DNA from: an uncultured Oscillospiraceae bacterium
GTDB taxonomy: Bacteria; Bacillota; Clostridia; Oscillospirales; Oscillospiraceae
Length of the DNA: 49,667 nt
Reading direction: 5' to 3'
Assembly: GCA_910577915.1 (NCBI GenBank)
Contig: CAJTOM010000009.1
Span: forward strand, 1 to 49,667
The notes beneath the pieces are model-generated. The model was not told where the DNA came from. It did no database searches and saw only the letters and a program-made list of their open reading frames with translations. Position numbers and translations under genes: made by a program. Shown in pieces: positions 7,271 to 15,782 of the stretch (positions within the stretch are counted from its first letter, which is position 1; each line of letters starts with the position of its first letter).

Positions 7271-8428
7271 ATGTCCAAAGAGTTGATTCGCCTTGCGGAT
7301 TGCTGCATGGCGTTTGACGGCGAGCTGGTTCTCGATCACATCAATCTATATTTTAATGACAGTGAGTTCCTCACACTGCTCGGACCCAGTGGCTGCGGCA
7401 AGACCACCACCTTGCGCATCATTGGCGGCTTCATCACGCCTACCTCCGGTGAAGTCCTGTTCGACGGGGTGAGGATGAATGATATTCCGCCAAATTTGCG
7501 GCAGGTCAACACCGTGTTTCAGCGCTACGCCCTCTTTCCCCACCTGAACGTCTTTGAGAACGTGGCCTTCGGCCTGCGCATCCCCAAGACGGAGGGCGGC
7601 AGGAAGGTCAAAATCCCGGAGGCGGAGATCCGCCGCCGGGTGCTGGAGATGCTGGAGGTGGTCAGCCTCAAGGGCTTCGAGCAGCGGCGCATCAACGAGC
7701 TCTCCGGCGGCCAGCAGCAGCGGGTGGCCATCGCCCGGGCCCTGGTGAACCGGCCCAAGGTGCTGCTGCTGGACGAGCCCCTGGGGGCCCTGGATCTGCG
7801 CCTGCGCAAGGACATGCAGAACGAGCTCAAGCGCATCCAGCAGCAGCTGGGCATCACCTTCATCTACGTCACCCACGACCAGGAGGAGGCTCTGGCCATG
7901 AGCGACACCATCGTGGTCATGGACCAGGGGAAAATCCAGCAGATCGGCACCCCCGAGGACGTGTATAACGAGCCCAAAAACGCCTTTGTGGCCGACTTCA
8001 TCGGCGAGAGCAACATCCTCGACGGCGTGATGCACGAGGACTATGTGGTGGAGTTTTTCAACCGGAAATTCAAGTGCCTGGACAAAGGCTTCTCCCCCAT
8101 GGAGCCGGTGGACGTGGTCATCCGGCCCGAGGACATCGACATCGTGCCCAAGGAGGCCGGGCAGCTGCGGGGCACCGTCACCTCCGTCACCTTCAAGGGG
8201 GTCCACTACGACACCATTGTGGACTTCAAGGGCTTCAAGTGGCTCATCCAGACCACCGACTACCACCCAGAGGGGGAGACCATCGGTATCGTGCTCAACC
8301 CCGACGACATCCACATCATGCACAAGAGCCAGTACTCCGGCCTGTTCGGGGACTACTCCTCCTACTCCGAGGAGTACGAGGAGATGGACGACGCCAGCCT
8401 GGGCGGGGAGGGCGGAGATGAAGAATAA
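7271..8428 (+). CDS. potA: Spermidine/putrescine ABC transporter ATPase PotA
   Basis: 385 residues, starting at ATG 7271 after GGGGGAGG. It carries a Walker A (GPSGCGKTT), the ABC signature (LSGGQQQRVAIARAL), a Walker B (LLLDEPLGALD) and a switch His (YVTHDQEEA), then a C-terminal TOBE-type regulatory region from about residue 290. It energises uptake of polyamines through PotB and PotC, with PotD catching the substrate outside. The gene order A-B-C-D and the 11-base overlap with potB show one operon. The acidic C-terminal tail (EEYEEMDDASLGGEGGDEE) is a lineage peculiarity. Confidence 0.95.
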   Translation: MSKELIRLADCCMAFDGELVLDHINLYFNDSEFLTLLGPSGCGKTTTLRIIGGFITPTSGEVLFDGVRMNDIPPNLRQVNTVFQRYALFPHLNVFENVAFGLRIPKTEGGRKVKIPEAEIRRRVLEMLEVVSLKGFEQRRINELSGGQQQRVAIARALVNRPKVLLLDEPLGALDLRLRKDMQNELKRIQQQLGITFIYVTHDQEEALAMSDTIVVMDQGKIQQIGTPEDVYNEPKNAFVADFIGESNILDGVMHEDYVVEFFNRKFKCLDKGFSPMEPVDVVIRPEDIDIVPKEAGQLRGTVTSVTFKGVHYDTIVDFKGFKWLIQTTDYHPEGETIGIVLNPDDIHIMHKSQYSGLFGDYSSYSEEYEEMDDASLGGEGGDEE

Positions 8429-9272
8429 GCGCGCCCTGTTCGCCGTACCCTATGTGGGGTGGATGGCCCTGTTCGTGGTGGCCCCCATCGTGATGGTGGT
8501 CCTCTACGCCTTCACCGCCGCCTCCGGCGGCTTCACCCTGGAGAATTTCGCCCGGATAGGCGGGTACGCGGTGGTGTTCACCCGGTCCTTCCAGCTGGCC
8601 CTCATCGCCACCGTCATCTGCCTGCTCATCGGCTACCCGGTGGCCTACATGATCTCACGGGAGGGCCCCCGGTTCCAGCGCGTAGCCATGATGCTGGTGA
8701 TGCTGCCCATGTGGATGAACTTCCTGCTCCGGACCTACTCCTGGATGTCCATCCTGGAAAACACCGGGCTTTTGAACCGCTTTTTTTCCGCCATCGGCCT
8801 TTTCTCCCTTATCAACCGCCTCTTCGGCGTTCAGCTGGAGTATTTCCCCATGATCAACACCCAGGGGGCGGTGGTGCTGGGCATGGTGTACAACTACCTG
8901 CCCTTTATGATCCTGCCCATCTACTCGGTCATCGAGAAGCTGGACAGCAGCCTGCTGGAGGCCGCCAGGGACCTGGGGGCCAACTCCCTGGGCGTGTTCC
9001 GGAAGGTAATCCTGCCTCTGAGTCTGCCGGGGGTCTTGTCGGGGGTGACCATGGTGTTTGTGCCGTCGGTGTCCACCTTCGCCATCTCCAAGCTGCTGGG
9101 AGGCAGCAACGAGCTGCTGCTGGGGGACCTCATTGAACAGTACTTCGTGGGAACCTCCTACAACCCCTATCTGGGCTCCGCCGTGGCGCTGGTGATGATG
9201 GTCATCGTGGTGGTGTGCATGGCGGTGATGAACCGCTTCGGCGAGGGTGAGGAACAGGCGGTGATGCTATGA
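8418..9272 (+). CDS. potB: Spermidine/putrescine ABC transporter permease PotB
   Basis: 284 residues, ATG 8418 inside the end of potA with a GGGAGGGCGGAG ribosome site. About six membrane helices are visible, starting with residues 8-28. The EAA-type loop that docks on the ATPase is present (SLLEAARDLGANSLGVFRKVILPLSLPGV). It forms the membrane channel with PotC. The 3' end overlaps potC by 4 bases (ATGA). Confidence 0.94.
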   Translation: MKNKRALFAVPYVGWMALFVVAPIVMVVLYAFTAASGGFTLENFARIGGYAVVFTRSFQLALIATVICLLIGYPVAYMISREGPRFQRVAMMLVMLPMWMNFLLRTYSWMSILENTGLLNRFFSAIGLFSLINRLFGVQLEYFPMINTQGAVVLGMVYNYLPFMILPIYSVIEKLDSSLLEAARDLGANSLGVFRKVILPLSLPGVLSGVTMVFVPSVSTFAISKLLGGSNELLLGDLIEQYFVGTSYNPYLGSAVALVMMVIVVVCMAVMNRFGEGEEQAVML

Positions 9273-10135
9273 GCCGGAAAAGCCGCGGCTTCAACCGCGT
9301 TCTCATGGCGCTGATCTTCCTGTTTCTCTACGCGCCCATCTTCGTGCTGATCGTCTTCTCCTTCAACGACTCCAGCAGCCGCACCGTGTGGCAGGGCTTT
9401 ACCCTGCGCTGGTACGAGGAGCTGGTCCGGGACCGGGCCATCACCAGCGCGCTGTGGACCACCCTGCTGGTGTCCCTGCTGGCCACGGTGATCGCCACGG
9501 CAGCGGGGACCATGGCCGCCGTGGGCCTGTTCCACATGAAAAAGCGCTGGCGGCGGCCCCTGATGACCGTCAACAGCATCCCCATGACCAATGCGGACAT
9601 CGTCACCGGCGTGAGCCTGTGTCTGCTGTTTGTGGCCTTCTTCGCCGGCTGGGCGGATTTCGCCCGGTGGATCAACGCCGTTCAGGGCCTGGTCCGTCTC
9701 CCCGTCCGGCTCCACATGGGCTTCGGCACCCTGCTCATCGCCCACATCACCTTCAACATCCCCTACGTCATTCTCAACGTAAGTCCCAAGCTGCGCCAGA
9801 TGGACAAAAACCTGGTGGACGCGGCCCAGGACCTGGGGTGCACGTGGCTGCAGGCCTTCCGGAAGGTGGTGCTGCCGGAGATCAAGCCGGGCATCGTCTC
9901 CGGCGCGCTGATCGCCTTCACCATGAGCGTGGACGACTTCGTCATCTCCTACTTCACGGCGGGGTCCGGCACCTCTACCCTGGCCATGGTGGTCTACGGC
10001 ATGACCAAGCGGCGTATCAGCCCCAAGATCAACGCCGTCTCCACCCTGCTGTTTATCACCGTTCTGGCGCTGCTGGTGGTGGTCAACGTGCGGGAGGCCC
10101 GCCAGGAGCAGCTGGCGGACCAGCGCAAGTTGTAA
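9269..10135 (+). CDS. potC: Spermidine/putrescine ABC transporter permease PotC
   Basis: 288 residues with six membrane helices and an EAA-type loop (NLVDAAQDLGCTWLQAFRKVVLPEIKPGI). The FSFNDSSSRTVWQGFTLRWYEEL segment after the first helix is typical of PotC. It is the second channel subunit and is translationally coupled to potB. Confidence 0.95.
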   Translation: MSRKSRGFNRVLMALIFLFLYAPIFVLIVFSFNDSSSRTVWQGFTLRWYEELVRDRAITSALWTTLLVSLLATVIATAAGTMAAVGLFHMKKRWRRPLMTVNSIPMTNADIVTGVSLCLLFVAFFAGWADFARWINAVQGLVRLPVRLHMGFGTLLIAHITFNIPYVILNVSPKLRQMDKNLVDAAQDLGCTWLQAFRKVVLPEIKPGIVSGALIAFTMSVDDFVISYFTAGSGTSTLAMVVYGMTKRRISPKINAVSTLLFITVLALLVVVNVREARQEQLADQRKL

Positions 10136-10199
10136 CGGCGGCCGCCCTGCAGGGCGCGCTCCGTGCAATAGATTTTTTGATTTATGGAGGAACAAAACA

Positions 10200-11288
10200 T
10201 TGAAAAAAACGTTTGCCATGCTGTTGGCGCTCACCATGGTGCTGACCCTCTGTCTGACCGGCTGTGGAGACAGCGGCGGAGGCGGCGAGCGGACCGTCAA
10301 CGTGTGCGGCTGGGGCGAGAACATCGACCCCGAACTCATCGACCGCTTTGAGCAGGAGACCGGCATCCAGGTCAACTACCAGACGGCGGAGAGCAACGAG
10401 ACCATGTACGCCCTCATCAAGCAGGGGGGCACAGACTACGACGTGATCGTCCCCAGCGACTACATGATCGGCCAGATGATCGCCGAGGGCATGCTGGCGG
10501 AGCTGAACTACGACAATATTCCCAACTTCTCCCTCATCGGAGAAGCGTATAAAAATCTGAGCTACGACCCGGAGAACAAGTACACCGTCCCCTATACCTG
10601 GGGCACGCTGGGCATCATCTACAACCCCGACATGGTGGGTGGGGACATCGACAGCTGGGGCGCCCTCTTCGACCAGGCCTACGCCGGCCAGGTGGGCATG
10701 ATCGGCAACCCCCGCGACGCCATCGGCGCGGCCCTGCTGTACCTGGGTTATTCGGTGAACACCACCGACGAGGCGGAGATCCGCCAGGCCTGCCAGCTCA
10801 TCGCCGACGCCAAGGCGGCGGGGGTCTACCAGGGCTTCTTCATGGACCAGCTCTACGACAAGATGGAGGCCGGCGAGACCGCCGTGTGCACCTACTACGC
10901 CGGGGACTTCCTGTCCATGTACGCCAACAACCCCGCCCTGCGCTTCGTGGTCCCCAAGGAGGGGAGCAACTGGTTCGTGGACGCCATGTGCGTGCTCAAG
11001 GACGCGGAGCATAAGGAGGAGGCCGAGGCCTGGATCAACTTCATCTGCGAGACCGAGTCCTGCCTGGCCAACATGGACTATATCTGGTACGCATCCCCCA
11101 ACGCGGAGGCCCTGGAGCAGTACCCCGCCTACTACCAGGAGCAGAACGGCGAGGCTCTGGATCAGGAGCTCTATGCCATTATGGCCGCCCCCGCCGAGGT
11201 GCTGGAGCGCTGCGAGCCCTACCTGAACCTGCCGGCGGACACCCTGGCCCTGTATACCGATCTGTGGGTAGATCTGGGCATCAGCTGA
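10200..11288 (+). CDS. potD: Spermidine/putrescine-binding lipoprotein PotD
   Basis: 362 residues from a TTG start, set by GGAGG at 10186-10190; no ATG fits. The signal peptide ends in the lipobox LTGC (mature Cys near residue 22). The mature part opens with VNVCGWGENIDPELIDRFEQETG and has the YDVIVPSDYMI segment of PotD-like binding proteins. It captures polyamine on the outer face for PotABC. The 64-base gap after potC has no terminator. Confidence 0.93.
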   Translation: MKKTFAMLLALTMVLTLCLTGCGDSGGGGERTVNVCGWGENIDPELIDRFEQETGIQVNYQTAESNETMYALIKQGGTDYDVIVPSDYMIGQMIAEGMLAELNYDNIPNFSLIGEAYKNLSYDPENKYTVPYTWGTLGIIYNPDMVGGDIDSWGALFDQAYAGQVGMIGNPRDAIGAALLYLGYSVNTTDEAEIRQACQLIADAKAAGVYQGFFMDQLYDKMEAGETAVCTYYAGDFLSMYANNPALRFVVPKEGSNWFVDAMCVLKDAEHKEEAEAWINFICETESCLANMDYIWYASPNAEALEQYPAYYQEQNGEALDQELYAIMAAPAEVLERCEPYLNLPADTLALYTDLWVDLGIS

Positions 11289-11308
11289 ACGCCCCCCCAA
11301 AAACAACA

Positions 11309-11340
11309 ACCGCACCGCTGGAGCAATCCAGCGGTGCGGT
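11309..11340. terminator. Bidirectional terminator between potD and galT
   Basis: A perfect 13 bp stem (11309-11321 with 11328-11340) and 6-base loop. On the minus strand it is followed by GTTGTTGTTTTT and serves galT best; on the plus strand the tail is only CTCTCTATTT. It lies between two convergent operons. Confidence 0.8.
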
Positions 11341-11360
11341 CTCTCTATTTATTATACCGG

Positions 11361-12857
11361 TCAGACGGACGCCGCGAAGCGCAGGAAGGCGGCGGCCCCC
11401 TCCTCGGTGCGCTTGAACACGCCGGCGTGCTCCAGGACCTGGGCGAACACCAGCCCAACCTCCTGGCGCAGAATCTCCTCCACGTTCTCCCGGGTGAAGG
11501 TGTGCCGCCGGCGCAGCTCCTCCGCCCAGGGGGCGTGCTTCTGGAGCTCCGGCTCCGCCGACGGGTCCCCGCCGGCAGCCAGCACCTCCCCCAGCCGGGC
11601 CAGCTCGCCCTTCAGCCGGGCGGGCAGCACCGCGAGGCCCATGACCTCGATGAGGCCGATATTCTCCTTCTTAATGTGGTGCAGCTCGCTGTGGGGGTGG
11701 TAGAGGCCCATGGGGTGCTCCTCCGTGGTGATGTTGTTGCGCAGCACCAGATCCAGCTCATATTTCCCCTCCCGCATCCGTGCGATGGGGGTGATGGTGT
11801 TGTGGGGCTCCCCGCCGGTCTCGGCGAAGATGAAGGCGGCCTCGTCGGTGTAGCCCCGCCAGGCGGCAAGGATCCGGTCCGCCAGCTCCACCAGCCGCCC
11901 GTCGTCCCCGCACCGCAGGCGCAGCACGGACATGGGCCACTTGACGATGCCCGCCTCCACGTCCTCAAAGCCGGAGAAGCACACCGTCCGCTCCACCGGG
12001 GCCCGCTCCATGGCAAAGGTATAGCGCCCCCCCTGGAAGTGGTCGTGGCTGAGGATGGAGCCTCCCACAATGGGCAGGTCCGCGTTGGAACCCACGAAGT
12101 AGTGGGGGAACTGGATGACAAAGTCCAGCAGCTTGCGGAAAGCGGAGCGGTCGATCTTCATGGGCACATGGCGGCCGTTGAAGACAATGCAGTGCTCGTT
12201 GTAGTAGACATAGGGGGAGTACTGAAAGAACCAGCCGCTGCCGTCGATGGTGACGGGGATGATCCGGTGGTTCTGCCGGGCGGGGTGGTTCATCCGGCCG
12301 GCGTAGCCCTCGTTCTCCCGGCAGAGCTGGCACTTGGGGTAGCCGCTCTGGGGGGCCAGCTTGGCGGCGGCAATGGCCTTGGGGTCCTTCTCCGGCTTGG
12401 AGAGGTTGATGGTGATGTCCAGATCGCCGTACGCTGTGGGGGTGACCCACTTCACGTCCTTGGCGATGCGGTAGCGGCGGATGTAGTCCGTATCCTGGCT
12501 GAACCGGTAGTACCAGTCCGTGGCGGCCCGCCGGTCCTCCGCCGCCCGGCGGGCGAACTGCTCCGTCACCCAGCTGGGCCGGGGGGTGAGCACCCCCATG
12601 AGCCTGGTGTCAAAGAGATCCCGGCTGGTGACGTCCCCCTCCGTGACGCCCCGCTTGACGGAGAACTCCACCAGGGCGGCAAGAATCTCCTCCAGGGGCA
12701 GGTCGGGGACCTGCTCCGGCTCCTGGTACTCCTGGAGCTCCATGGCCTGCAGCAGGCCGTTGACGGCCCAGGCGCGGTCCGCCGCCTCGATCAGTCCCGT
12801 GCGGACACCGTAGTCCGCCAGGGCGGCTATGTAATAGGAGATGCAGGTGTCAATCAT
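11361..12857 (-). CDS. galT: Galactose-1-phosphate uridylyltransferase (class II)
   Basis: 498 residues, start at 12857 (MIDTCISYYIAALADYG) with AAAGGGGGAA before it; an upstream in-frame extension of 28 residues overlaps galK and lacks a ribosome site. The length and the opening are those of the Firmicutes class II GalT, which differs from the short E. coli enzyme. The nucleophile region ILSHDHFQGG near residue 265 and the HSELHHIKKENIGLIE region are present. It swaps UMP between UDP-glucose and galactose-1-phosphate in the Leloir pathway. It follows galK closely; no galE or galM is in the window. Confidence 0.95.
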   Translation of the reverse strand: MIDTCISYYIAALADYGVRTGLIEAADRAWAVNGLLQAMELQEYQEPEQVPDLPLEEILAALVEFSVKRGVTEGDVTSRDLFDTRLMGVLTPRPSWVTEQFARRAAEDRRAATDWYYRFSQDTDYIRRYRIAKDVKWVTPTAYGDLDITINLSKPEKDPKAIAAAKLAPQSGYPKCQLCRENEGYAGRMNHPARQNHRIIPVTIDGSGWFFQYSPYVYYNEHCIVFNGRHVPMKIDRSAFRKLLDFVIQFPHYFVGSNADLPIVGGSILSHDHFQGGRYTFAMERAPVERTVCFSGFEDVEAGIVKWPMSVLRLRCGDDGRLVELADRILAAWRGYTDEAAFIFAETGGEPHNTITPIARMREGKYELDLVLRNNITTEEHPMGLYHPHSELHHIKKENIGLIEVMGLAVLPARLKGELARLGEVLAAGGDPSAEPELQKHAPWAEELRRRHTFTRENVEEILRQEVGLVFAQVLEHAGVFKRTEEGAAAFLRFAASV

Positions 12858-12892
12858 TGTGAATTCCCCCTTTTTCAAATCGCCGCGCGCGC

Positions 12893-14164
12893 TCACACCA
12901 GCCGCACGCCGCCCACCGGCCGGATGGTCAGCACATGGCACATTCCGGCCCCCAGGACCCGCTCCATCTCCGCCTTGAAGCCCTCCAGCATATCCAGGGG
13001 CACGAAGGCCTGGATGGTGCCCGCGAAGCCCCCGCCGTGGACCCGGCAGGCCCCCCGGCCGCCCAGCAGCCGCTCCGCCAGACTCAGGGCCACGGCCACC
13101 TCCTGATGGGCCTTGTACCCGGCGGGGACCACGTTCTGCAGATAGCGCCAGCTGGAGAGACCGGAGGCCCGGACCAAATCCAGAAAAGCACCGAAGTCGT
13201 TTCGCCGCAGGGCCTCCACCTGCCCGGCCACCCGGCGGTTCTCATCGTAGATGTGAACCGCCCGCAGCACGGCCCGGTCCCCCGCCTTCTGCCGCAGCAG
13301 GGGCAGGGCGGCGTAGAAGTCCTCCTCCGCCACCTCCCGCAGGACCTTTTTGCCGAAGTGGGCGCAGACTGCCCCCAGCTCGGCGGGGACGGCGGCGTAC
13401 TCGTCCGTCAGGTCCGCGTGGTCCGCGCCGCTGTCGATGATGCACAGGGCGTGCCCGGCGGCGGCGAAGTCGAAGTCCACCTTCTCCACCACCGGGTGGT
13501 CGTTGTCGGCGAAGTCAATGGTCACCATGCCGCCCACGGAGGCCCCCATCTGGTCCAGCAGACCGCTGGGCTTGCCGAAGTAGACGTTCTCCGCGTACTG
13601 GCCGATCTGGGCCAGCTGGACGCTGTCGCAGCGGTCCTCAAAAAAGAGGCTGTTGAAGATGCTGCCCAGCAGCACCTCGTAGGCGGCGCTGGAGCTCAGG
13701 CCGCTGCCCTTGAAGACGCTGGAGGTGATGTACGCGTTGAAGCCCTCCAGCCGGCAGCCCTGCCGGGCGAACCAGGCGGCGGCGCCCCGGAGGATGGCCC
13801 GGGAGGTGTTGCGCTCCTCCGGGTGCATCTCCAGATCCCCCAGCTCCATCACATCCAGGGGGAAGCCCTCGCTCTGGATGCGGATGACGTCCTCGCCGTT
13901 GGGGGCCACGGCGGCAATCACGTCCAGGTTGATGCTGCCGGCCAGGACCCGGCCGTGCTGGTGGTCAGTGTGGTTGCCCCCGATCTCCGAGCGGCCGGGG
14001 GCGGAGAACACCGCCGCCCGCTCATAGGGCCCAAAGTGCTCCTCCAGCCCCTGGAGCAGGGCCTGATACCGGGGAATCTGCCGTCCGGCGGCGGAACCGT
14101 ACAGGCCGGCAATCGCCGCCGCCAGCTTTTCAAAATCAGTCGCGGGGGAAAATGTATACTTCAT
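12893..14164 (-). CDS. galK: Galactokinase
   Basis: 423 residues. The galactokinase signature is present in slightly altered form (GRSEIGGNHTDHQHG, near residue 58), as is the GHMP-kinase glycine-rich loop (GSGLSSSAAYEV) and the C-terminal GGGFAG motif. It phosphorylates galactose for GalT. The GGAGG site is 7 bases before ATG 14164. About 35 bases separate it from galT, so the two form one transcript, starting from the promoter at 14211-14239. Confidence 0.95.
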   Translation of the reverse strand: MKYTFSPATDFEKLAAAIAGLYGSAAGRQIPRYQALLQGLEEHFGPYERAAVFSAPGRSEIGGNHTDHQHGRVLAGSINLDVIAAVAPNGEDVIRIQSEGFPLDVMELGDLEMHPEERNTSRAILRGAAAWFARQGCRLEGFNAYITSSVFKGSGLSSSAAYEVLLGSIFNSLFFEDRCDSVQLAQIGQYAENVYFGKPSGLLDQMGASVGGMVTIDFADNDHPVVEKVDFDFAAAGHALCIIDSGADHADLTDEYAAVPAELGAVCAHFGKKVLREVAEEDFYAALPLLRQKAGDRAVLRAVHIYDENRRVAGQVEALRRNDFGAFLDLVRASGLSSWRYLQNVVPAGYKAHQEVAVALSLAERLLGGRGACRVHGGGFAGTIQAFVPLDMLEGFKAEMERVLGAGMCHVLTIRPVGGVRLV

Positions 14165-14210
14165 AGCTGCCTCCAGAAAAAGAATGCGGTATCAACGATT
14201 AAACTGATTT

Positions 14211-14239
14211 ATTATAAAACCTCTTCCTGCGTTTGAACA
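14211..14239 (-). promoter_or_regulatory. Probable galKT promoter
   Basis: TATAAT (14216-14211) lies 17 bases after a poor -35 box, TGTTCA (14239-14234). A perfect -10 with a weak -35 is typical of activator-dependent promoters and would fit control by the AraC protein encoded just upstream. No operator was identified. Confidence 0.5.
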
Positions 14240-14268
14240 TAGATTTTTTAAGCAGATTTTGCTCACTT

Positions 14269-15159
14269 TTAGTCAGCGGCCCCGCCGCCCCCCGCATCTC
14301 CGCCCTTCTCCCCGGCGGCGCGGCACCGGGCGGCGTACTGCCGGGGGGAGACGCCCTTGACGTCCTTGAAGGCCCTGGAGAAATAGAAGGGGTCCTCAAA
14401 GCCCACCGAATTGGAGATCTCCTGGATGGAGCAGCCGGTGCTCTCCAGCAGAGCGCAGGCCCGCTCAATACGGTACTCCAGCAGAAAGCGCTTGGGCGAG
14501 ATCTGGAAGCGCTTGACAAACCGGCGGTAGAGGCTGGAGTGGCTGACGGAGGCGTAAGCCGCCAAGCCCTCCACGGTGATGGGCTCCTCGTAGTGGTGGA
14601 TCATGTACTCCGCCGCCAGCTGGGCGCAGTCCGGGGTCTCCCCCTTCAGCGCCGTCTTCCGCCGGGCGGTGCGCACCAGATAGGACAGCAGGCTGTACAG
14701 CCGCGCCGTCATCTCCAGGCTCTCCCAGGGGGCGGTGCCGCAGCTCTGGTACACCGCCTCCATCAGCGCGCGCAGCTCCCCCTCCTCCCCGCCCCGGAGC
14801 ACCGGCTCCTCCGGCGTGAAGTCCGTCTGTCCCACGTACCCCCCGGCGTCCAGGCCGCTGAAGCCCACCCACACGTACTCCCAGGGCGACTCCCCGTCGG
14901 CGCAGTAGTGGATGGTAGTATTCGGGTAGATCAGAAAGGTGTCCCCCGCGACCAGCTCATAGCGATGGCCCCGGCATGTGAACACACCCCGCCCCCCCAC
15001 CACGTGGTGGAGCAGGAAGTGGCTGCGCACGCCTGGGCCCCAGCCATATCCGGGAGAGCACTGTTGACAGCCCGTATTCTGGACATAGAGTGATGCCGTC
15101 CGGCGTTCCAGCTTCATGGAATGTTTATAGATATTGCTCGTGTGGTTTTGCATTGACAT
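14269..15159 (-). CDS. AraC family regulator, probable galactose regulator
   Basis: 296 residues. The N-terminal half is a cupin-type ligand pocket (HFLLHHVVGGRGVFTCRGHRYELVAGDTFLIYPN). The C-terminal about 100 residues hold two helix-turn-helix motifs (EGLAAYASVSHSSLYRRF and IQEISNSVGFEDPFYFSRAFKDVKGVSPRQY). Such proteins usually switch on sugar genes when the sugar binds. Its position 104 bases upstream of galKT on the same strand makes those genes the likely targets. The C-terminus is a Gly/Ala-rich tail of unknown use. Own promoter at 15234-15263. Confidence 0.88.
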   Translation of the reverse strand: MSMQNHTSNIYKHSMKLERRTASLYVQNTGCQQCSPGYGWGPGVRSHFLLHHVVGGRGVFTCRGHRYELVAGDTFLIYPNTTIHYCADGESPWEYVWVGFSGLDAGGYVGQTDFTPEEPVLRGGEEGELRALMEAVYQSCGTAPWESLEMTARLYSLLSYLVRTARRKTALKGETPDCAQLAAEYMIHHYEEPITVEGLAAYASVSHSSLYRRFVKRFQISPKRFLLEYRIERACALLESTGCSIQEISNSVGFEDPFYFSRAFKDVKGVSPRQYAARCRAAGEKGGDAGGGGAAD

Positions 15160-15199
15160 CTCCCCTCCTCTCAGCTAACCTGCCCGGGCTGACGGGCAG

Positions 15200-15263
15200 C
15201 GGGAGGCCATAAGGGGCGCCTCCCGTTTGCTTTATTATACATGAAAAATCACCAGTTTGTCCA
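15200..15263 (-). promoter_or_regulatory. Promoter and leader hairpin of the araC-type gene
   Basis: On the minus strand TGGACA (15263-15258), 18 bases, TATAAT (15239-15234). In the leader is an 8 bp stem (15200-15207 with 15218-15225). The 306-base gap between this regulator and yerC holds this promoter, the divergent yerC promoter at 15401 and otherwise only AT-rich sequence. Confidence 0.5.
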
Positions 15264-15400
15264 CAACTTCTGTTAAATCTGACGGAAAAACAAAAAAATT
15301 TTTCTTTTTGACCAGACATATTTCCCTCATTTTGTGAATTTTGCCGGGAAAATGCCCGTCTCCCGCGGAAAATACCGGCACTGTGCCCGCCTGCCGCCGG

Positions 15401-15447
15401 TTGACTTTTCAAGGGCATCGTGCTATCATGCTAAAGTATAAAAGCAC
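15401..15447 (+). promoter_or_regulatory. his operon promoter with possible operator
   Basis: TTGACT (15401-15406), 17 bases, TATCAT (15424-15429). An inverted repeat GTGCT-N18-AGCAC (15420-15424, 15443-15447) brackets the -10 box and start point, where a YerC/TrpR-type repressor could bind. The promoter is well supported; the operator is a guess. Confidence 0.6.
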
Positions 15448-15465
15448 ACAGAAGGAGGCCGCCCC

Positions 15466-15765
15466 ATGGACGTGTTTCACAACGAAGGTTCCGCCCTGCT
15501 GGTCCAGGCCATTCTGGCGCTGCGGACGGAGGAGGAGTGCCGGGCGTTTCTGGAGGATCTGATGACCGGCCGGGAGATTCAGGACTGCTCCCAGCGGGTC
15601 CTGGTGGCCAAGCTGCTGCGGGAGGGACTGGTCTACAGCCGCATCGCCGGGGCCACCGGGGCCAGCAGCGCCACCATCAGCCGGGTCAACCGCTGCTGCA
15701 CTTACGGCGCGGGGGGCTACGGCACGGTACTGGAGCGGCTGGAGCAGGCCGCTGCGAAGCAATAG
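15466..15765 (+). CDS. yerC: YerC/YecD family TrpR-like regulator, likely his regulator
   Basis: 99 residues, AGAAGGAGG before the start. It is a YerC/YecD protein (LLVQAILALRTEEECRAFLEDLMTGREI), related to the TrpR repressor, with the helix-turn-helix YSRIAGATGASSATISRVNRC. YerC-type proteins have been proposed as histidine-responsive regulators in Firmicutes. Here it is the first gene of the his operon, 17 bases before hisZ, which supports that role and suggests it controls its own operon. It lacks any enzyme domain. Confidence 0.88.
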   Translation: MDVFHNEGSALLVQAILALRTEEECRAFLEDLMTGREIQDCSQRVLVAKLLREGLVYSRIAGATGASSATISRVNRCCTYGAGGYGTVLERLEQAAAKQ

Positions 15766-15782
15766 AGGGAAAGGACGTGTCT

